Shown: positions 1-12,311 of the stretch, one piece after another
How the letters are laid out: the number at the start of each line of letters is the position of its first letter
Numbering within the stretch: the stretch's first letter is position 1
Source: Blastomyces gilchristii SLH14081
Lineage: Eukaryota; Ascomycota; Eurotiomycetes; Onygenales; Ajellomycetaceae
DNA length: 64,000 nucleotides
Assembly: GCF_000003855.2 (NCBI RefSeq)
Contig: NW_003101650.1
Span: 287,179-351,178 of the forward strand
Reading direction: 5' to 3'
Notes under the pieces: generated by a model
The model's input: only the letters and a program-made list of their open reading frames with translations
Databases searched by the model: none
Told to the model about the DNA's origin: nothing
Translations under genes and position numbers: made by a program

Positions 1-1222
1 AGTCAAAATTCATAGGCTTGTATGGAGTAGTTAGTTGGGGTGGTGTGTTGCGTTAATAAGTCCTTGTCGCAATTGTGTGTCCGTAGTTCAGGCCTGTCAT
101 ATCCGGGATTGGTGGAGGGCAAATGCGATGGAGACCACGGAACTCGGTAATTATGGAGGTATCGGCGCCAGGCAGGGCTGCTAAGGAAGAGGAAAGTAGA
201 GGTTCCTGCAGCCCAAATAACAACAGATCACTGTTAGCAGAGAGTCTTGTCAGTTAAGGTGGATGTAGAGGCAGTGGTTAGAAACTATCATACAATATAC
301 AGAGTCCCCCGTAATAATGGTGCAGATAGAAGGCAGAAGAACAAACAACTCAATTGAGAGATAACGAAACAGCGCCCAGTATTCTTTGCACCTCATCCAT
401 CCCCCTCCTGTTCTTCGCTTTGCTTGGTGTTCTTTCTTTCCTTCTTCTCCGCCTCCCAAGCCCACCCATGTTTTAAACTTAGGCTAATTTCATGTTGAAA
501 AGAAATGAGGGAAGCGTCACATCGCGTAATCGGTTAGCCAACTAGGCCAGATGCTGGGATTATTAAACACAACAGCGCGGGCGAGGGGCTGTACATACAT
601 GTACTGTACCTTCGCTGCGGAAGTTAGGTGCAGAGTGACATCTGCCGGGCTCCGCCGCGCAGTCCGCGCCTGGAAGTTGTTTGATTATTAAAATACCAAA
701 ATGACAGCCCAGCCGCTGCCGATACGGCTCCGTAACCCACTAACCCCCCGCTAACCCGACGCCAAATACTAGCGGCTCCGCCTGGCTGCCCCTTTTGCGT
801 ACAGGCCGTACGACTGGTATCCTATCACGTCGCCGTCTTTGTGCTCGCTTCCTCATCCCATCCTGCGAACAACCACACCAACCAACCCAGACAGACCGAA
901 CTACCACCACCGCCAACACCATCCACCACCATCTATTTCTCCCGTCACCACCACCCGCATCACCATTGCTGTTCATCTCTGAGGCTCCAGCGTCGGGCAC
1001 TTGACCCTCTGTCGAGAATATCAACAGCTTTTCTCTTCTTCGAGCCGGCTCTCGCCTTTCTCTCGGAGCCAGTTCTCCGCCCGCCGTCTCTAGTTCGGAC
1101 GGACGTGCAGGTTCATTTTCGCCAGTCTCCCTGGGTTCTCTCCTTCCTAGCCCTCCGCTACGTACTCCAACTTGTGGCAACATACCTCTTCTAAGGGCAA
1201 TTCGGGCCATCACTTACGCACC
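1..1222. other. Intergenic / leader of the G-gamma gene
   Basis: No convincing gene is seen here. Short open frames on both strands are low-complexity (CCACC/TCACC-rich, Arg/Glu-rich on the other strand) and look like shadows. The last 400 bases are pyrimidine-rich and C-rich, typical of a fungal promoter and 5' leader feeding the start codon at 1223. Confidence 0.6.
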
Positions 1223-1777
1223 ATGGCCCCTGCGTACGAGCTTCGACCCGGTGGAGATGTAAAGAACAAGAAACAAAACATGGCCGAATTGAAACTACGA
1301 CGTTTAAACGAGCTCAACATAAGGTTGAAGGAAGACCTAGAACGTCCGCGAGTCAAAGTGTCTGAAGCTTCCATGTCGTGAGTGTCTCCTAGCCCTTTGA
1401 GAAGCCCCGTCAAGTTGGTTTTTTATTGCGAGTAACTGCCCTCATCTGAGCACAAGGTTGCTTGCTACCACACGACTTCTTTGGGGTATGGAAAAGCACG
1501 ATGGCTGACTGTTAAAAATTTCTTGGTTTGTTTCTGCCATCTTTATAGACTCATCAATTACTGCAATAATACAAGAGATTTTATGGTGCCTTCTGTGTGG
1601 GGTCAGGTAAATGGATTTCTCCTTTACCCTTTTTTGGCAACCCTGTACGGAAAAACTGGCAAATCGCGAACATTCACTAACATCAATATCAATTCTCCCT
1701 TTACCATTCAAAAGATTGACAAACGCGAAGATCCATACACGCCTCAACAATCGGGTGGCTGCTGTTTGATCATGTAG
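1223..1777 (+). CDS. gpgA: Heterotrimeric G-protein gamma subunit
   Basis: Three exons: 1223-1377, 1549-1606, 1715-1777, giving 91 residues with phases that close exactly. The protein has the fungal gamma-subunit layout: a basic helix ([19 protein letters not shown]), the [12 protein letters not shown] segment, then [13 protein letters not shown], and a C-terminal CaaX box CLIM preceded by another Cys. The CaaX Cys (residue 88) is the expected farnesylation site and Cys87 a candidate palmitoylation site. Gamma pairs with the G-beta propeller at the plasma membrane to anchor the dimer in pheromone, nutrient and cAMP signalling. Length matches known fungal gamma subunits (about 90 aa). The start at 1223 was chosen because it is the first in-frame ATG and gives the family N-terminus. 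Intron 2 has a CTAAC-like branch site. The symbol follows Aspergillus usage. Confidence 0.93.
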
Positions 1778-3945
1778 AATGGGTGGATTGACACAGCCAT
1801 CTAGGCCCATCTCCTTTCATTTATAACCCATATCATTCGAAGATACATCCCCTCCCGAATTTTCTCTCCCAACGACCCTCGGATCTCCGCCATCCACACG
1901 CTCCGACTGCGCGCCCCAAAATCTCACCAGCATCCTCGCAACCATATTTTCCTTTGAAACGAATACGAACTCAAATCCCTTTAACCGGCCATGCATGAAA
2001 TGAATGGTGTGGGCGGCTCACTCGCTTACACAGTTGGATGAAGCTAGGCTTCTCGCAGCATCGATAAAGCCTTTGGTGCTCCTATGTGTCCAAACCGTGT
2101 TTGAAGCGACGGCTTATTCAACCCACCAAAAACAACCTGTATTTGTGTATGTTGAGTATACGCATTTGTCTTGCTCCAAATTACTTGGCACAAGAAAAAG
2201 AATACACATTTCCTCCTATTGTTTTGGCTGGCATTCTAGGCTAGCAACCATTTATTGGCATTTTCCGTCGGCTCTTCTTTTAGCGGACCATCATCTCATG
2301 CTTTTTTATTTCTTTTGTCTCTGGTTGTTTGGTTGTTTTTCTTTTCTTTCTTTCTTTCTTTCTTTCTTTATTTTTTCTTTTCGCTTTCAATTTTCATAAT
2401 TGGATTATCCCAAACCCTTATTCCCCTATTTTCCCCCTTTATTTCTGCTCTTTTTTTCTTCTCTATCTTGTCTTTTTTGTTTATTCTTTTTTGTCTCTCA
2501 TGTTCACCATTATTTCCCCTTGATCTCGATATTTTTTTCACTGTTCATGAAGGTGGTTTTGGCTCTCCTCTGTTCGTTGTCCTGGATTAATTCATATTGT
2601 TCCTCTCCTGTGTTTCCAACTTCCTTTTCTTTTATTTTTCTTCTCTCCATTTGATTTTTTCCTTCAACCGCTTGGGTAATGAAGGCCTGGAGCAGAGAAC
2701 GGCATCCTTCAAATCAAATCTTTTCTTTGTAAAATAGATTTTGGGACGAAACGGCAGCAAACAGTGAAGCTAAAATATATATTTCCTATCTCCTTCAATT
2801 GCATTCAAATCCACCCCCGCCCCCTTCTTCTCGTGACCTTTGAAATCCTCGTACTTTTCACTGCACATCAAAACCCCCTCTCTGTCTTAAATCGAATGTA
2901 TCCACCATCCATGGAACGCCTTTTTCATCAGTCTTCTAGATAGGACGGACGGAGCTGACAAGACGTCGAATAGAGACTCCAATATACGAACGAACCCCCG
3001 CAACACCTGCACCGGGCATCGGAAATCAGCCCCGCTTTCTCTCTCCCCCTCCATGAGGTCGTGGCCTCTTATTCCATTTCCTAGTTGGATCTTTCATACG
3101 CGAAGGCCTTTTTGCTGCCTTGCGTGGATGTACTACTCTTCCCTTCCCGGGGGGGGGGTATTATCTCGCGAATTAAGGCAAACGCGCAGGGAGATGGAAG
3201 CTTGACATCTAACAAATAAACCCATGCTAAGAACTACGTAAAAGGACAAACGCAAAATGTCCTCCAAAATACGTGACCTATTATTCCTAGCGAATGGCAA
3301 CAAAACGCTAGGTATAGTGTGTTATATATAATTACTCCCCGTTAAGATAGTAGGTAACTAACTATTCAATAATAATAATTAAAAAAAAAAAAAAAAAAGG
3401 ACTTGTAACCTACAGGGTTGACCGGCGAATTTCTCCCTTCGATAAATCAGCCCGTCTTAACTAAAATTCCGGTGCACAAAGGGAATGAAACACTAGAACA
3501 ATATATATGCATATAACATGGTAAATACTTTTTTTGAAGAAGTAGAAGCAAAAGAAAAAGATCCTGCAGTCTGCCAACGCCTTGGCCACTGGGGTTGACT
3601 GTCGCGCTTAAAGAAAAGAGGGGGAAAATAAAAAATAAAAGAAAGAAAGGTACAGTGCAGTAACTAACTGAGCTGCATAGTATAAGTGCAAGAGAAGAAA
3701 AAAAAGGGGGCGGGCTGCCTGAGACTGGGTAACTAACTTATTTATTAGAGGCGGGGAAGTGTGCGCTGGTTTTGCGATTTTCTAAAGATATAAATATATC
3801 TATCTAATCTCTAACAAATCTCGACGCCAATATTTACTTATATCCCCCGCCAATACCGAATTTCTCAACTCTATTATCTATCCATATCACACCTCAAATT
3901 CAATATCCCAATGACACAAAATTAAAACCAATCATAAAGAAAAAA
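1778..3945. other. Intergenic, pyrimidine-rich and low-complexity
   Basis: No gene is supported. About 2260-2660 is an almost pure T/C tract that gives spurious Phe/Leu/Ser-rich frames, probably 3' untranslated or intergenic low-complexity DNA. A 16-20 base A-run lies near 3381-3398. The 3700-3945 stretch is AT-rich and probably the promoter of the Rdx gene. Confidence 0.6.
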
Positions 3946-4811
3946 ATGTCAGACCCAACTTCAGCCCAGTCCACCCCTTCCTTGCCCAATCCGCAACCAA
4001 TACAACAACAAGAACAACAACAGCCAGAAAGCAAAGAAAAAGAAGAACAAATTCAACAAATAGCTATCCCTCTAGCAGAGGGACATCGGGAACTCGTCCA
4101 CCTACCGCGCGTGACCATAAGATACTGTACGCAGTGCAAATGGCTGCTCAGGGCGGCATATGTATGTTGTCCCAATCCGTCTAACTCATCTCAACACAAC
4201 GCTGTCAAAATAATCCGTAGCCCATCTACATATATTCTGTTCCAACGAGAACGCTTCTCTAACCCGCCGCCCCGTGTAGTTCGCCCAGGAGCTGCTGTCC
4301 ACCTTCTCCACGACACTGGGGGAGGTGTCTCTCGTCCCGGCTACCGGTGGCGTGTTCACAGTATCCATCCTGCACGAGTCTAATGTCGATTTCACGACGG
4401 CGGAGACCGTGCTATGGGATAGGAAAGCGGAGGGCGGGTTTCCGGGTATGTTTATTTATTTATTTATTTATTTATTATTTTTTACTTTTATTTTTATATT
4501 TTTTTATATTTTTTTCCCTATCTATATTCTTCGCTACTTCCAGTAATTCCTAATAAATACGCGCAAAACAACGCCCCCCCGGGACCCCAACAGAAACAAA
4601 ACAGCTAAAGTCACTCGTCCGTAACATTATCGATCCCTCGCGGGATCTGGGACATGTTGATCGTGCCCTTGCTAAGAACCACGGGAAGGCAGGAGGAGCT
4701 GATACTACGGGGAAGACGGACATGAACGTGATGCCTACGCAGACCCAGGCACAGAACGGATCGTCTCCGCCTGTTACTGCCATTACCGATGTTTGTAAGG
4801 ACTGTGAGTGA
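3946..4811 (+). CDS. SelW-like Rdx family thioredoxin-fold protein
   Basis: Three exons: 3946-4161, 4280-4445, 4594-4811; 199 residues, phases closing. After a Gln/Glu-rich N-terminal extension of about 50 residues comes VTIRYCTQCKWLLRAAY with the redox CXXC (Cys61, Cys64), then FAQELLSTF, a GGVFTVSI strand and an LWDRKAEGGFPETKQLKSLVRNIIDP segment: the full Rdx (SelW/SelT/SelH) fold. Fungal members use Cys where animal SelW has selenocysteine, as here. The C-terminal tail is Gly/Thr/Gln-rich and ends in a further Cys pair (CKDCE). Role: a small redox protein with uncertain substrate. Exon 3's acceptor was chosen at 4593 because it restores the conserved ETKQLK run; a nearer AG at 4604 breaks frame. 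Confidence 0.88.
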
Positions 4812-5090
4812 GAGGGAGGTTGGTTATATGGAGCTATCTATGTGTCTCTTCTCTACTTGGTGTGTTCAAATGGGGAGGGGGGGACCCTCCCCTACCACTC
4901 AACAAGGTGCGTGTGAAGGTGAAGGGCGTGGGATATGACTATGAAAGCTGAAGGGAATGAGTGACGTCCCCGTGTATGGACGATTTGGCCTAACTATTCA
5001 CGACGGGTCCAATAGACACACCCCTCTTCGAAAAACGTATTGAATGAAGCGCCCGACTTGAGGCGTGGGGATGTCGATATTTCTGAATTT

Positions 5091-5128
<38 letters not shown>

Positions 5129-6070
5129 GTCTTCTAGACGATGTTATGTATGTGTGTACCGGACTTGATGTACTAGGCGAATAGTTATCACTAGTGTGGA
5201 ACCATGTTCAAAAAAGAAAGTAGGAAAAATAAAAGAAAAGAAGATAAAGTCACAAAAGACCGCCCATATCGTGGCAAGTATAAGTATGCAACTCGAAATA
5301 ATGATATAGACAAAATATCCAAATGAGTCCAGAGAAAAAAAAATATGGGGAAAAAAAAAAGAGAAGAGAAGACATGCCGTAATTCATTCGAAGGTATCAG
5401 GAGAAAGAAGCCAGTCAGTCGCCGACCGCCCAACCCGTTGCTTAAAGGGAAAAAAACAGAAAACGGAAGGGGAAAAACGAAGCATGCCAGTGCCCACCTG
5501 GAAGTTAAGGTAATGAAACCGAGAAGGGATGAAAATATATATACATACATGTATAACGGAAAGAAGACAGAAATGGAAAAATGAAAAGAAATAAAGACAA
5601 ACACAAAAAGAGAGGAAATAAAATATAAAAATGAGATGATGTTTGGCATGATCATGATTTTCTCCAAAAAAAAAAACCCTTTCGCCGCCCCCCTTCCCCC
5701 AACAAACCCTGAAAAAAAGCCCCCCCCGTTCCCATCCAACCGCCACGCCTTGCCCGCCCCTGGTATTTCGTATCCCCGTCCCGCTTATTCCAAAAGAAGA
5801 ACCACGGCTAAATAAATTAAAAGAGAATAAAACACCAACCACAAAACTCCATCTCCGGCTAAAAGAATCCGAGAGAGCACTCGTTATGAGTGAAAAAAAA
5901 AAAATCCATTGACAAATATACGGGAGAACCGGACTTAACCGGACGTGCCGATGCAAGGGGGAAAAATAATATAACTTCATAGGATATAAGAGAGGCGAGA
6001 GAGAAGAATCGATCCCTCACCCCTTATATAATATAAAATTGGGAAGGAAAATAGTGATTATCGACACCCG
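4812..6070. other. Convergent intergenic region with long poly-T
   Basis: The region lies between the 3' ends of the Rdx gene and the phosphodiesterase. It holds a run of about 35 T (5093-5127) and A-rich or C-rich stretches. Long minus-strand frames at 5191-5980 are Phe/Ser/Leu-rich low complexity without family features and are probably the phosphodiesterase 3' untranslated region. Confidence 0.55.
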
Positions 6071-9000
6071 TTAGTCATGCTCAGGGGAGGCGATTTCCCT
6101 GTTGCGGCGCCAAAAGGCGAGCCGTAAGCGGCTACGTCGTCGCGGAACAGTTCGGTGGTTGACTCCATTCGTGTCTTGAGTGTGATGGTGGTGGTGGTGG
6201 TGTACTGGTGCATAATCGTGATGCGAGGGGTGTGACGAATCAGTCGGAATGTAGTTGACGGAGGTGGAGGAAGTTGGGTTTGTGATGGTAAAGCCATTCC
6301 CCTGGGTGTGGTGGCCGAAGTTTTTATCGATAAAGGCAGCCATGAAGTGTGGAGTTTTCCCATCTTCGACGTTACTATGGTAGGTGTGAAGAAGGCTTGG
6401 ACGGCCAGAAGTAGCAGCGGCGGGTGTGGCCCGATCATGGTCCACCACGCTGTCAGAACAGCTGCTTGGCAGACGATTTGCCCGATCGTGGTCGAATTCA
6501 TGGCGCACATAACCATGTTCATCATCACTGGTACCTACGCTACTAAGGCTGCTGGCTTGGGTCGTTGAAGAGATAGGTGTCATGATAGTATTGTTTGTAT
6601 ACGTGCTCGTGCTTTGGGTCCGTGTTCCGCTCGTAATCTCGCTTTGGCGATTCACTGTAGTTACTGTCGATGAGCGGCCGGATGAACGCTGGAACGGCCG
6701 ATGACATTGGTAGCGCCGGGAATGAGATGCTTGATTGTCATCTGCGGCTGACTCAATACATCTAGAAGCGCCCGTCGATATGGTCAAGGGAGGAGTGACA
6801 CCGGACGAGTCATTGTGAGTTTGACAGTCCTTATCAACTTCTTTGGGCTCATACGTTCCACACTGCATATCCTTATTCAGCTGTAACTGGCTCAAGGCTG
6901 GTGGCAAGTTCCAAGAGGCAGGAGGGGTTCGATCAATATTAACAGCTGAACCCTCCGGGGGGGTTTCGCCTCCCTGTAGGTTCCTAAGATCCGACTCTGA
7001 TTGTGCCAACGGTGTCGTGTTGCTTTGGATCAATTCAAGGGACCCTCTGCTTTGTACATCTCGATTCACGATTTCCCGCCATATCGACTTATTCCGTCTT
7101 ATTTCTACTGTAGTAAATGTCATCTCGGGTATCAGGTCAGCCATACTGTCGAACAGAGGCAGTGCAAATATTGTCATGAAATCGATTTGGCCTTTGGCGA
7201 GTTTGGGAATATTTCCAAGTTCCGGAGGGCCACCGAAGAGCGCTGTCTCCATTCCGATGGTCTTCTCCATCTTCCCTTGCTGGGCGAATTCCTCCTGCAA
7301 GGCATTTGTCCATCGTTTCGCAATGCTCCACGGGCGGGCCTATACAAGTAGAGAGGTTAGTTTACGGGAGTACGGTACATAAAACGGGCGGAGAGACGAG
7401 TCACGTACCACATTGCTAATGTCGGCGCATTTGATTAGCAAGCCGCAGAGTAAGACCCGATCGGTCTCTATTTCTTGGTCCGTCCACCCTTCCGTCGAAT
7501 TGGTTTTGTGATATTTCTCCTGAAGTTTGCCTAAGCTTTCCATGAACTTAAAATGGACACCCATATCAGTCGCAAGGATAGAACTGATCATCAATTTACG
7601 CAGTTTCGCATCCGCGAAAACTGTGGGCCAATGGGATCGTAAAAGTTGCGAAAACGCAGCACAATGGAAAGATTCTAGAACAGAGTTATCGTTGTATAGC
7701 TGGGCAAGTGGAGCGTTCAGTCGGACGAGAAAGACATTATTCACTCCCGGATGACCGACGTCGTGTCCAATTGCCGTGATGAGGAGAGCTAAAGCGTCGG
7801 AGGGAGTCAACAACGATGCTATTGGACTCACTCCCGCACGTTGACTGGTTCCATTCGGGTAAGGGGGTAAAGCACCGATGCTAACGAGAAGGTGAAAGGT
7901 CGATTGTAGGACATCTATAGCGTGGCGGAAATTGTGGTATAGGACAAAACTATTGTACGTGACACGAGTGGCAAGCAAGAATGAGTGGAGTTCCTCTGGA
8001 AAGTTCATGTAAGCTTGCGACCAGATCCCCAAAAAAGAACTAAGTAGTATTCATAACAAAAACATTCACTCACCGGAGCAGATTCGCCAGGGTTCTAGCT
8101 CTGGCATCTGTAAGGCATGCTCTAGCATTATTGTTCCAGCATGAACAAGTTCGTCCTCTGAGAAATCATGGGCTGCGAAATCCCATTTGCCGATTTCAGC
8201 CTCAACGAGCCGTTTCCGTTGGTCCAGGATATGAAGGTCACTAGGTACAGGTAAATATATTGGCATGTAACGAGGTACCGAGAGAGCCATACCTTTGGTA
8301 TTCATCGACCTCTTCGTCAGGATTGCATATTCGTTTCATCAGTTTAGTCACCCTAGAAGTACTAATTAGTAGAGTCATATTTATGATGAGCGAGCTCATC
8401 ACTGGGCTAAGCTAAGGGTACTTACATGGTCTCTCGAAGATAGGAGTACGGTTGTTGGTCATTGGCGCCAACCCATGAGTGTTTTGTGGGTCTCCCGGCT
8501 GCTGTATCCCGCCATTGCTGCCTCCTAGCTGTTTTAAATATTTTGTATGCATGCACTAAGAGACTCTGAAGTCTTGACGCCTCTAACGGGGTTGTAAGGA
8601 CATCGACGGCGCCCGCATCCAGGCAACGAGTTATGCATCTGTTCACCAAGGGGAAATCATTTACTATATCCTCCGCCGTAGCTTCTGAATATGTTGATTT
8701 TCCACGCTCATCGTCTTCCCGGATGAAGCGTAACACAGCGACGGGAACCGCAAGGTTCACTTCAGTCTGAATTCTCACGTTCGCCGAAAACCTGGCAAGA
8801 AGCTCGAGCATGCAGAAGTCATCCGCTTCGGACGAGAATCGTAGAAATCGTCCAACTTTTGTGTTGGGTGTCGTTGATGGCACGGGTGGTGGTGCAAGAG
8901 ACCGACTTTCAGACGATTGCCATAGTGGCTCAGATGAACCGTTGACGACGATAGAAACCAGGGCGAATAAGGGGTTGGAATTAGGCCGACAAGTAATATT

Positions 9001-9372
9001 GAGCTGCGTTAACTGTTCGGCGAATGATTTTCTTGAATTAGACAGGTAAACTGTTTCTAGGCAACCAATCATTAGCTGAATTTCTTGAAATTTCAACATG
9101 TTTTAAAATCCAAATAATACACTCTGCCGCAGGCTGTATCAGCTGCAAAGTGGTCTAAAAAAAAACCACGAGGAATATACGACTACGTTACCTTTCCTGA
9201 AGACACCAAGAAAAAGTAGCACATTGGTGCGAATTTCGCCGCTTTCATCAGCTGAGGTTTCTAGACCGGAGTAGGTGGTTACTCCAGCAGTCGAGTCGGT
9301 GTTTTTGATCACCCAACGTTCATCCTTCACACGGTCGTCTAGGTATACGGCGCAAGCTTCTCCAAGCTCCAT
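6071..9372 (-). CDS. pdeB: High-affinity 3',5'-cyclic nucleotide phosphodiesterase
   Basis: Six exons (minus strand): 9372-9192, 9056-8426, 8352-8293, 8240-8074, 8013-7409, 7339-6071; 970 residues, all phases closing. It hydrolyses cAMP and thereby damps PKA signalling. The PDEase I domain spans about 300-650. Metal-site residues are visible: YHNFRH (His373, His377), IGHDVGHPGVNN (His430, Asp431, His434), LATDMGVHF and IKCADISNV, followed by FGGPPELGN and the Gln-containing GQIDFMTIFALPLF. The N-terminal 290 residues contain a degenerate receiver-like stretch ending in CLDAGAVDVLTTPL. The last 300 residues are a Ser/Thr/His-rich, probably disordered tail with a seven-His run. Orthologous to yeast Pde2 and Aspergillus PdeB rather than the low-affinity Pde1 class. 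Small exons 3 (60 bp) and 4 were placed by family conservation. About 8 kb upstream has no other gene, so its promoter may be long. Confidence 0.93.
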
Positions 9373-10424
9373 GCTGCTGGAATTGAGATATGGCGTTTTT
9401 CTGGAAAATAAACCTTTCTCAGAGCGAAGTCGACGGGGGGTTTATCCGCAGTGAAGATAAATTCACTGGAAAAGAGCCTCTCTGCTGTCTTCGGGTGTCC
9501 CGCTGAGCACCAATATAAGATATAGTCCACCTGTATTTTCTTGGGTTCCTGCTTTTTATATCAAAAAAAAAAAAAACCTTTCAGCTTCCTTCACTTCTTC
9601 TACCCGAAACCGACAACCTTTTTTCCTCCCGATTCGGACTGAACGAGTCCCAAGACGTCTATTAGGAGAGAAATCCAGCGGCGCCAGCGTCGCCCTCAGA
9701 AAAAAGAAAAGAAGTATTGAGGATGTATGTGCAACATCCGGTTCCTACCTAAGCCGAATGGACCGGACTTGAGTAGACGCCCCTGAGAGAGAGAGAGAGA
9801 GAGAAAGGAGGGTGGCCGGGCAAACCAACGGGGTCTTTCTGCCCAGCGATTGACCAGTTTTTGGGCGAGATGGGAAACTGCACGATCGACCCTCCTATAA
9901 AAACATGGCGACGGCGAACGCACTCGGGATGGTAAGGCGGGGGGGGGGGGGGTTGTGGTAGGATTTCAACACTTTGGGTGCGAAGAGAGGATTTTGCAAG
10001 GAAGAAATCTGTGTATGTATGTGTATACAGGGCGAAGTTCTTCCGACCAACAATATAACCTTTTCTCGACAGGCCGTTTTCAGATCGGTCGAGGAATTGG
10101 TTGATGGGAGGGCGAAACTGCGGTATGGTGGTATGGGCCGGCGGCGAACGCGAAAGATGCGACAGAGAGGATCTTGGAGGAGGGAATGGCGATGGGCGGA
10201 GAGAAGAGAGAGAGATTCGAGCAGCGATATCAGGGCGCTGGGAGCAAGTGGTGAAGTTGTTGTTTGCGACGCACGCGGTTGGAGTGAGAGACGGCGGCGG
10301 AGGGCGAAGAGGAGAAGCAAGTGAGCTGGAACAGACAAAAGACAAGAAGAACAAGACAAGACTGACAAAACCTTCCAGAAGGGTTCAGGGATTTTTCGGG
10401 GCTAACATTGGACGGGGCGGGGAG

Positions 10425-10580
10425 TATGGTATGTATGGGTATGGTATGGTATGGTATAATAAGGTTGGTTTAAGTAAGAGTACTCACTCTGTAGAGTAAC
10501 TAGGGTTATCAGATGCTGAGTGAGCTGTTACTTACAATATCAAGTAATGTCATACCATATCATACCATACCATACCATAC
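10425..10580. repeat. Inverted repeat of TATGG / CCATA pentamers
   Basis: Tandem TATGG-type pentamers at 10425-10457 are matched by tandem CCATA-type pentamers at 10551-10580. The two arms are reverse complementary over roughly 25-30 bases and separated by about 93 bases. A transcript could fold into a long hairpin. Related GTATGGTATG words recur near 12784 and 14972. Whether this is a functional element or two independently expanded microsatellites cannot be told from sequence alone. Confidence 0.7.
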
Positions 10581-11369
10581 GCAGCCACCGAGGCCCCTAG
10601 GTAAGAATTTCCCGGCTCGAAATCCTGTGGGACAAAGGAGCGTTTAGGTAACTAGCGCAATTGGCCGGTCGATTAGCCACTTTGCCGAGATGAAGATGAC
10701 GCTACGCAATCCGCCAAGAGACGAAACTTGTCGTAATTGGCTCTGTACGAGGCTGTAATCCGTAATACCTGGGAATTTATTGCTTTCTTTCTTTCTTTCT
10801 ACTTTTTACTTTCATTGGAAGGAAGGTTTCTCTTCTGTTTGTTCTTGTCTTGGCGAACCTCGAAACTGGGGGGGGCGAGAGATAGATCCATTATATCGCA
10901 TCCTCATGAGAAAAGGGAGACATCGATGATATCAGATATCAGATATCAGATATCAGATATACATACACATCTCTTACTCCCTTTTGATATCAATTGTGAT
11001 CAATGTTGTGTTTCTATCTAGCCTTTTTATTTTTATTTCTGTTTATTCGAAGTGGGCTGGTATGTAATATATACCCTCCCAGCCAGGATCAAAATTACTT
11101 AAAACTATTCTAGAAGCTCTTCCGTCGTGGCCACAACACCTGAATTTGGGCATTCCGCAGCAGGTACAGTACAAAGACGATGCGCCGAGTGCATCCGCGA
11201 AGCTTGCTGTGTGTGTGTTGTCGCCCGAAAACACTTCGACTTACCCACTATACCATACCACCTACTACTCTTGGCCGATTTCAAACCCGGCTGTCGGTTT
11301 CTGCCCTCTGACGAGCTCCGAACGGGTTAAGTCATAGACCTCATCTTCCGCGTCCGTAATCCGTACTGT

Positions 11370-11387
11370 GTACGGAGTACTCCGTAC
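11370..11387. repeat. Perfect 18-bp palindrome GTACGGAGTACTCCGTAC
   Basis: The sequence GTACGGAGTACTCCGTAC is identical to its reverse complement. Half-copies (TACTCCGTAC or TACGGAGTA) occur near 12415, 12590, 13276, 14070, 22401, 23407 and 24060, all in non-coding DNA. It could be a binding site for a dimeric regulator or a remnant of a dispersed repeat. Confidence 0.75.
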
Positions 11388-12240
11388 AGATTAGGCAAAT
11401 AAGAAATCGCTCACCCACCCTATGATCCTCGGGAATTTTATCCCCTCGTCATCACTTACGGGATGCTCTAAGTTACCTTATCTCCTGGGTGGCATTTTGT
11501 TATTGGAAGAGCTGTATGAGAGTGGATATGATATCTAGCCTTGGAAGAAGTGCGCACAAGGCTGGACCGCTTACGGATACTCTGGACTCAACGATGGATG
11601 CACGCTGCGTAGGGGCCGTGGACAGGACATTCAAACGGTTGATCAGCACGCAGATGGCTAGCGAAAAGTTTGAATTGGGTATTCGGAGAATGAGCCCTGT
11701 ACATACACAATATGCCACCACTGTTTGTTTTAAGGCCGTTGTTTGATGGAAGCAATGGAATGGGATTCCGAATTCTCATTTTGACCCGTTCCCCCTTGAA
11801 GCCGAGCTACTCCTGGATTGGTCCAGACAAGTCCTAGACTCCTGGGTGGCACACGACAAGAAATAAGAAAATAAGGGAAAAAAGAAGAAAAAAACAGAAA
11901 AGAAGAAAATAGAAAAAAGGACAACTAACTCAAAAGGAACCAATAAACTGGGCTGCTCTGCGCTCAGGTCCGTTGACTTGTTTCAAGATAACACAGTTAA
12001 TGGAGTTCACAACAAAAAGCCGAACTGCATCAAGAAAGGCATCTATTAGATAGCCCTCTGCTTGAAAAGGTCTCGAGCATAAAAAAGAAAGAAATACTAA
12101 TGAGCCCTCTTTTTGGGGCCTAGGTAAAAAAATCCCCCCCGCTCTCGTATTCTTTGTTAGCTTCCATTCACTATTAATTATTGCCGCCCAAGGGGAGGGA
12201 AAAAAAAAGAGAAGCTGGCCATGTCGTGTCTGGACCAACT

Positions 12241-12311
12241 TTTTTTTTTTTTTTTTTTTATTTTTTTTTTTTAATAAATAAATTGAAAAAAAAAAAAAAA
12301 AAAAAAAAAAA
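12241..12311. repeat. Adjacent poly-T and poly-A runs
   Basis: A run of T (interrupted once by A, 12240-12272) is followed, after a short AT spacer, by about 26 A up to 12311. The two runs are mutually complementary and could fold on themselves. Such runs are prone to assembly length error. Confidence 0.8.

Noticed and set aside
2004..2654. Hydrophobic Phe/Leu-rich plus-strand frames that could pass for membrane proteins
   Set aside because: They are translations of a nearly pure T/C tract in three frames.
5191..5980. Minus-strand open frames of 180-200 codons
   Set aside because: Phe/Ser/Leu-rich low complexity over homopolymers, no family features; fits a 3' untranslated region of the phosphodiesterase.
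9696..10499. Overlapping long frames on both strands upstream of the phosphodiesterase
   Set aside because: Composition follows G/A- and C/T-rich strands; no domain, no consistent start; probably leader and promoter DNA.
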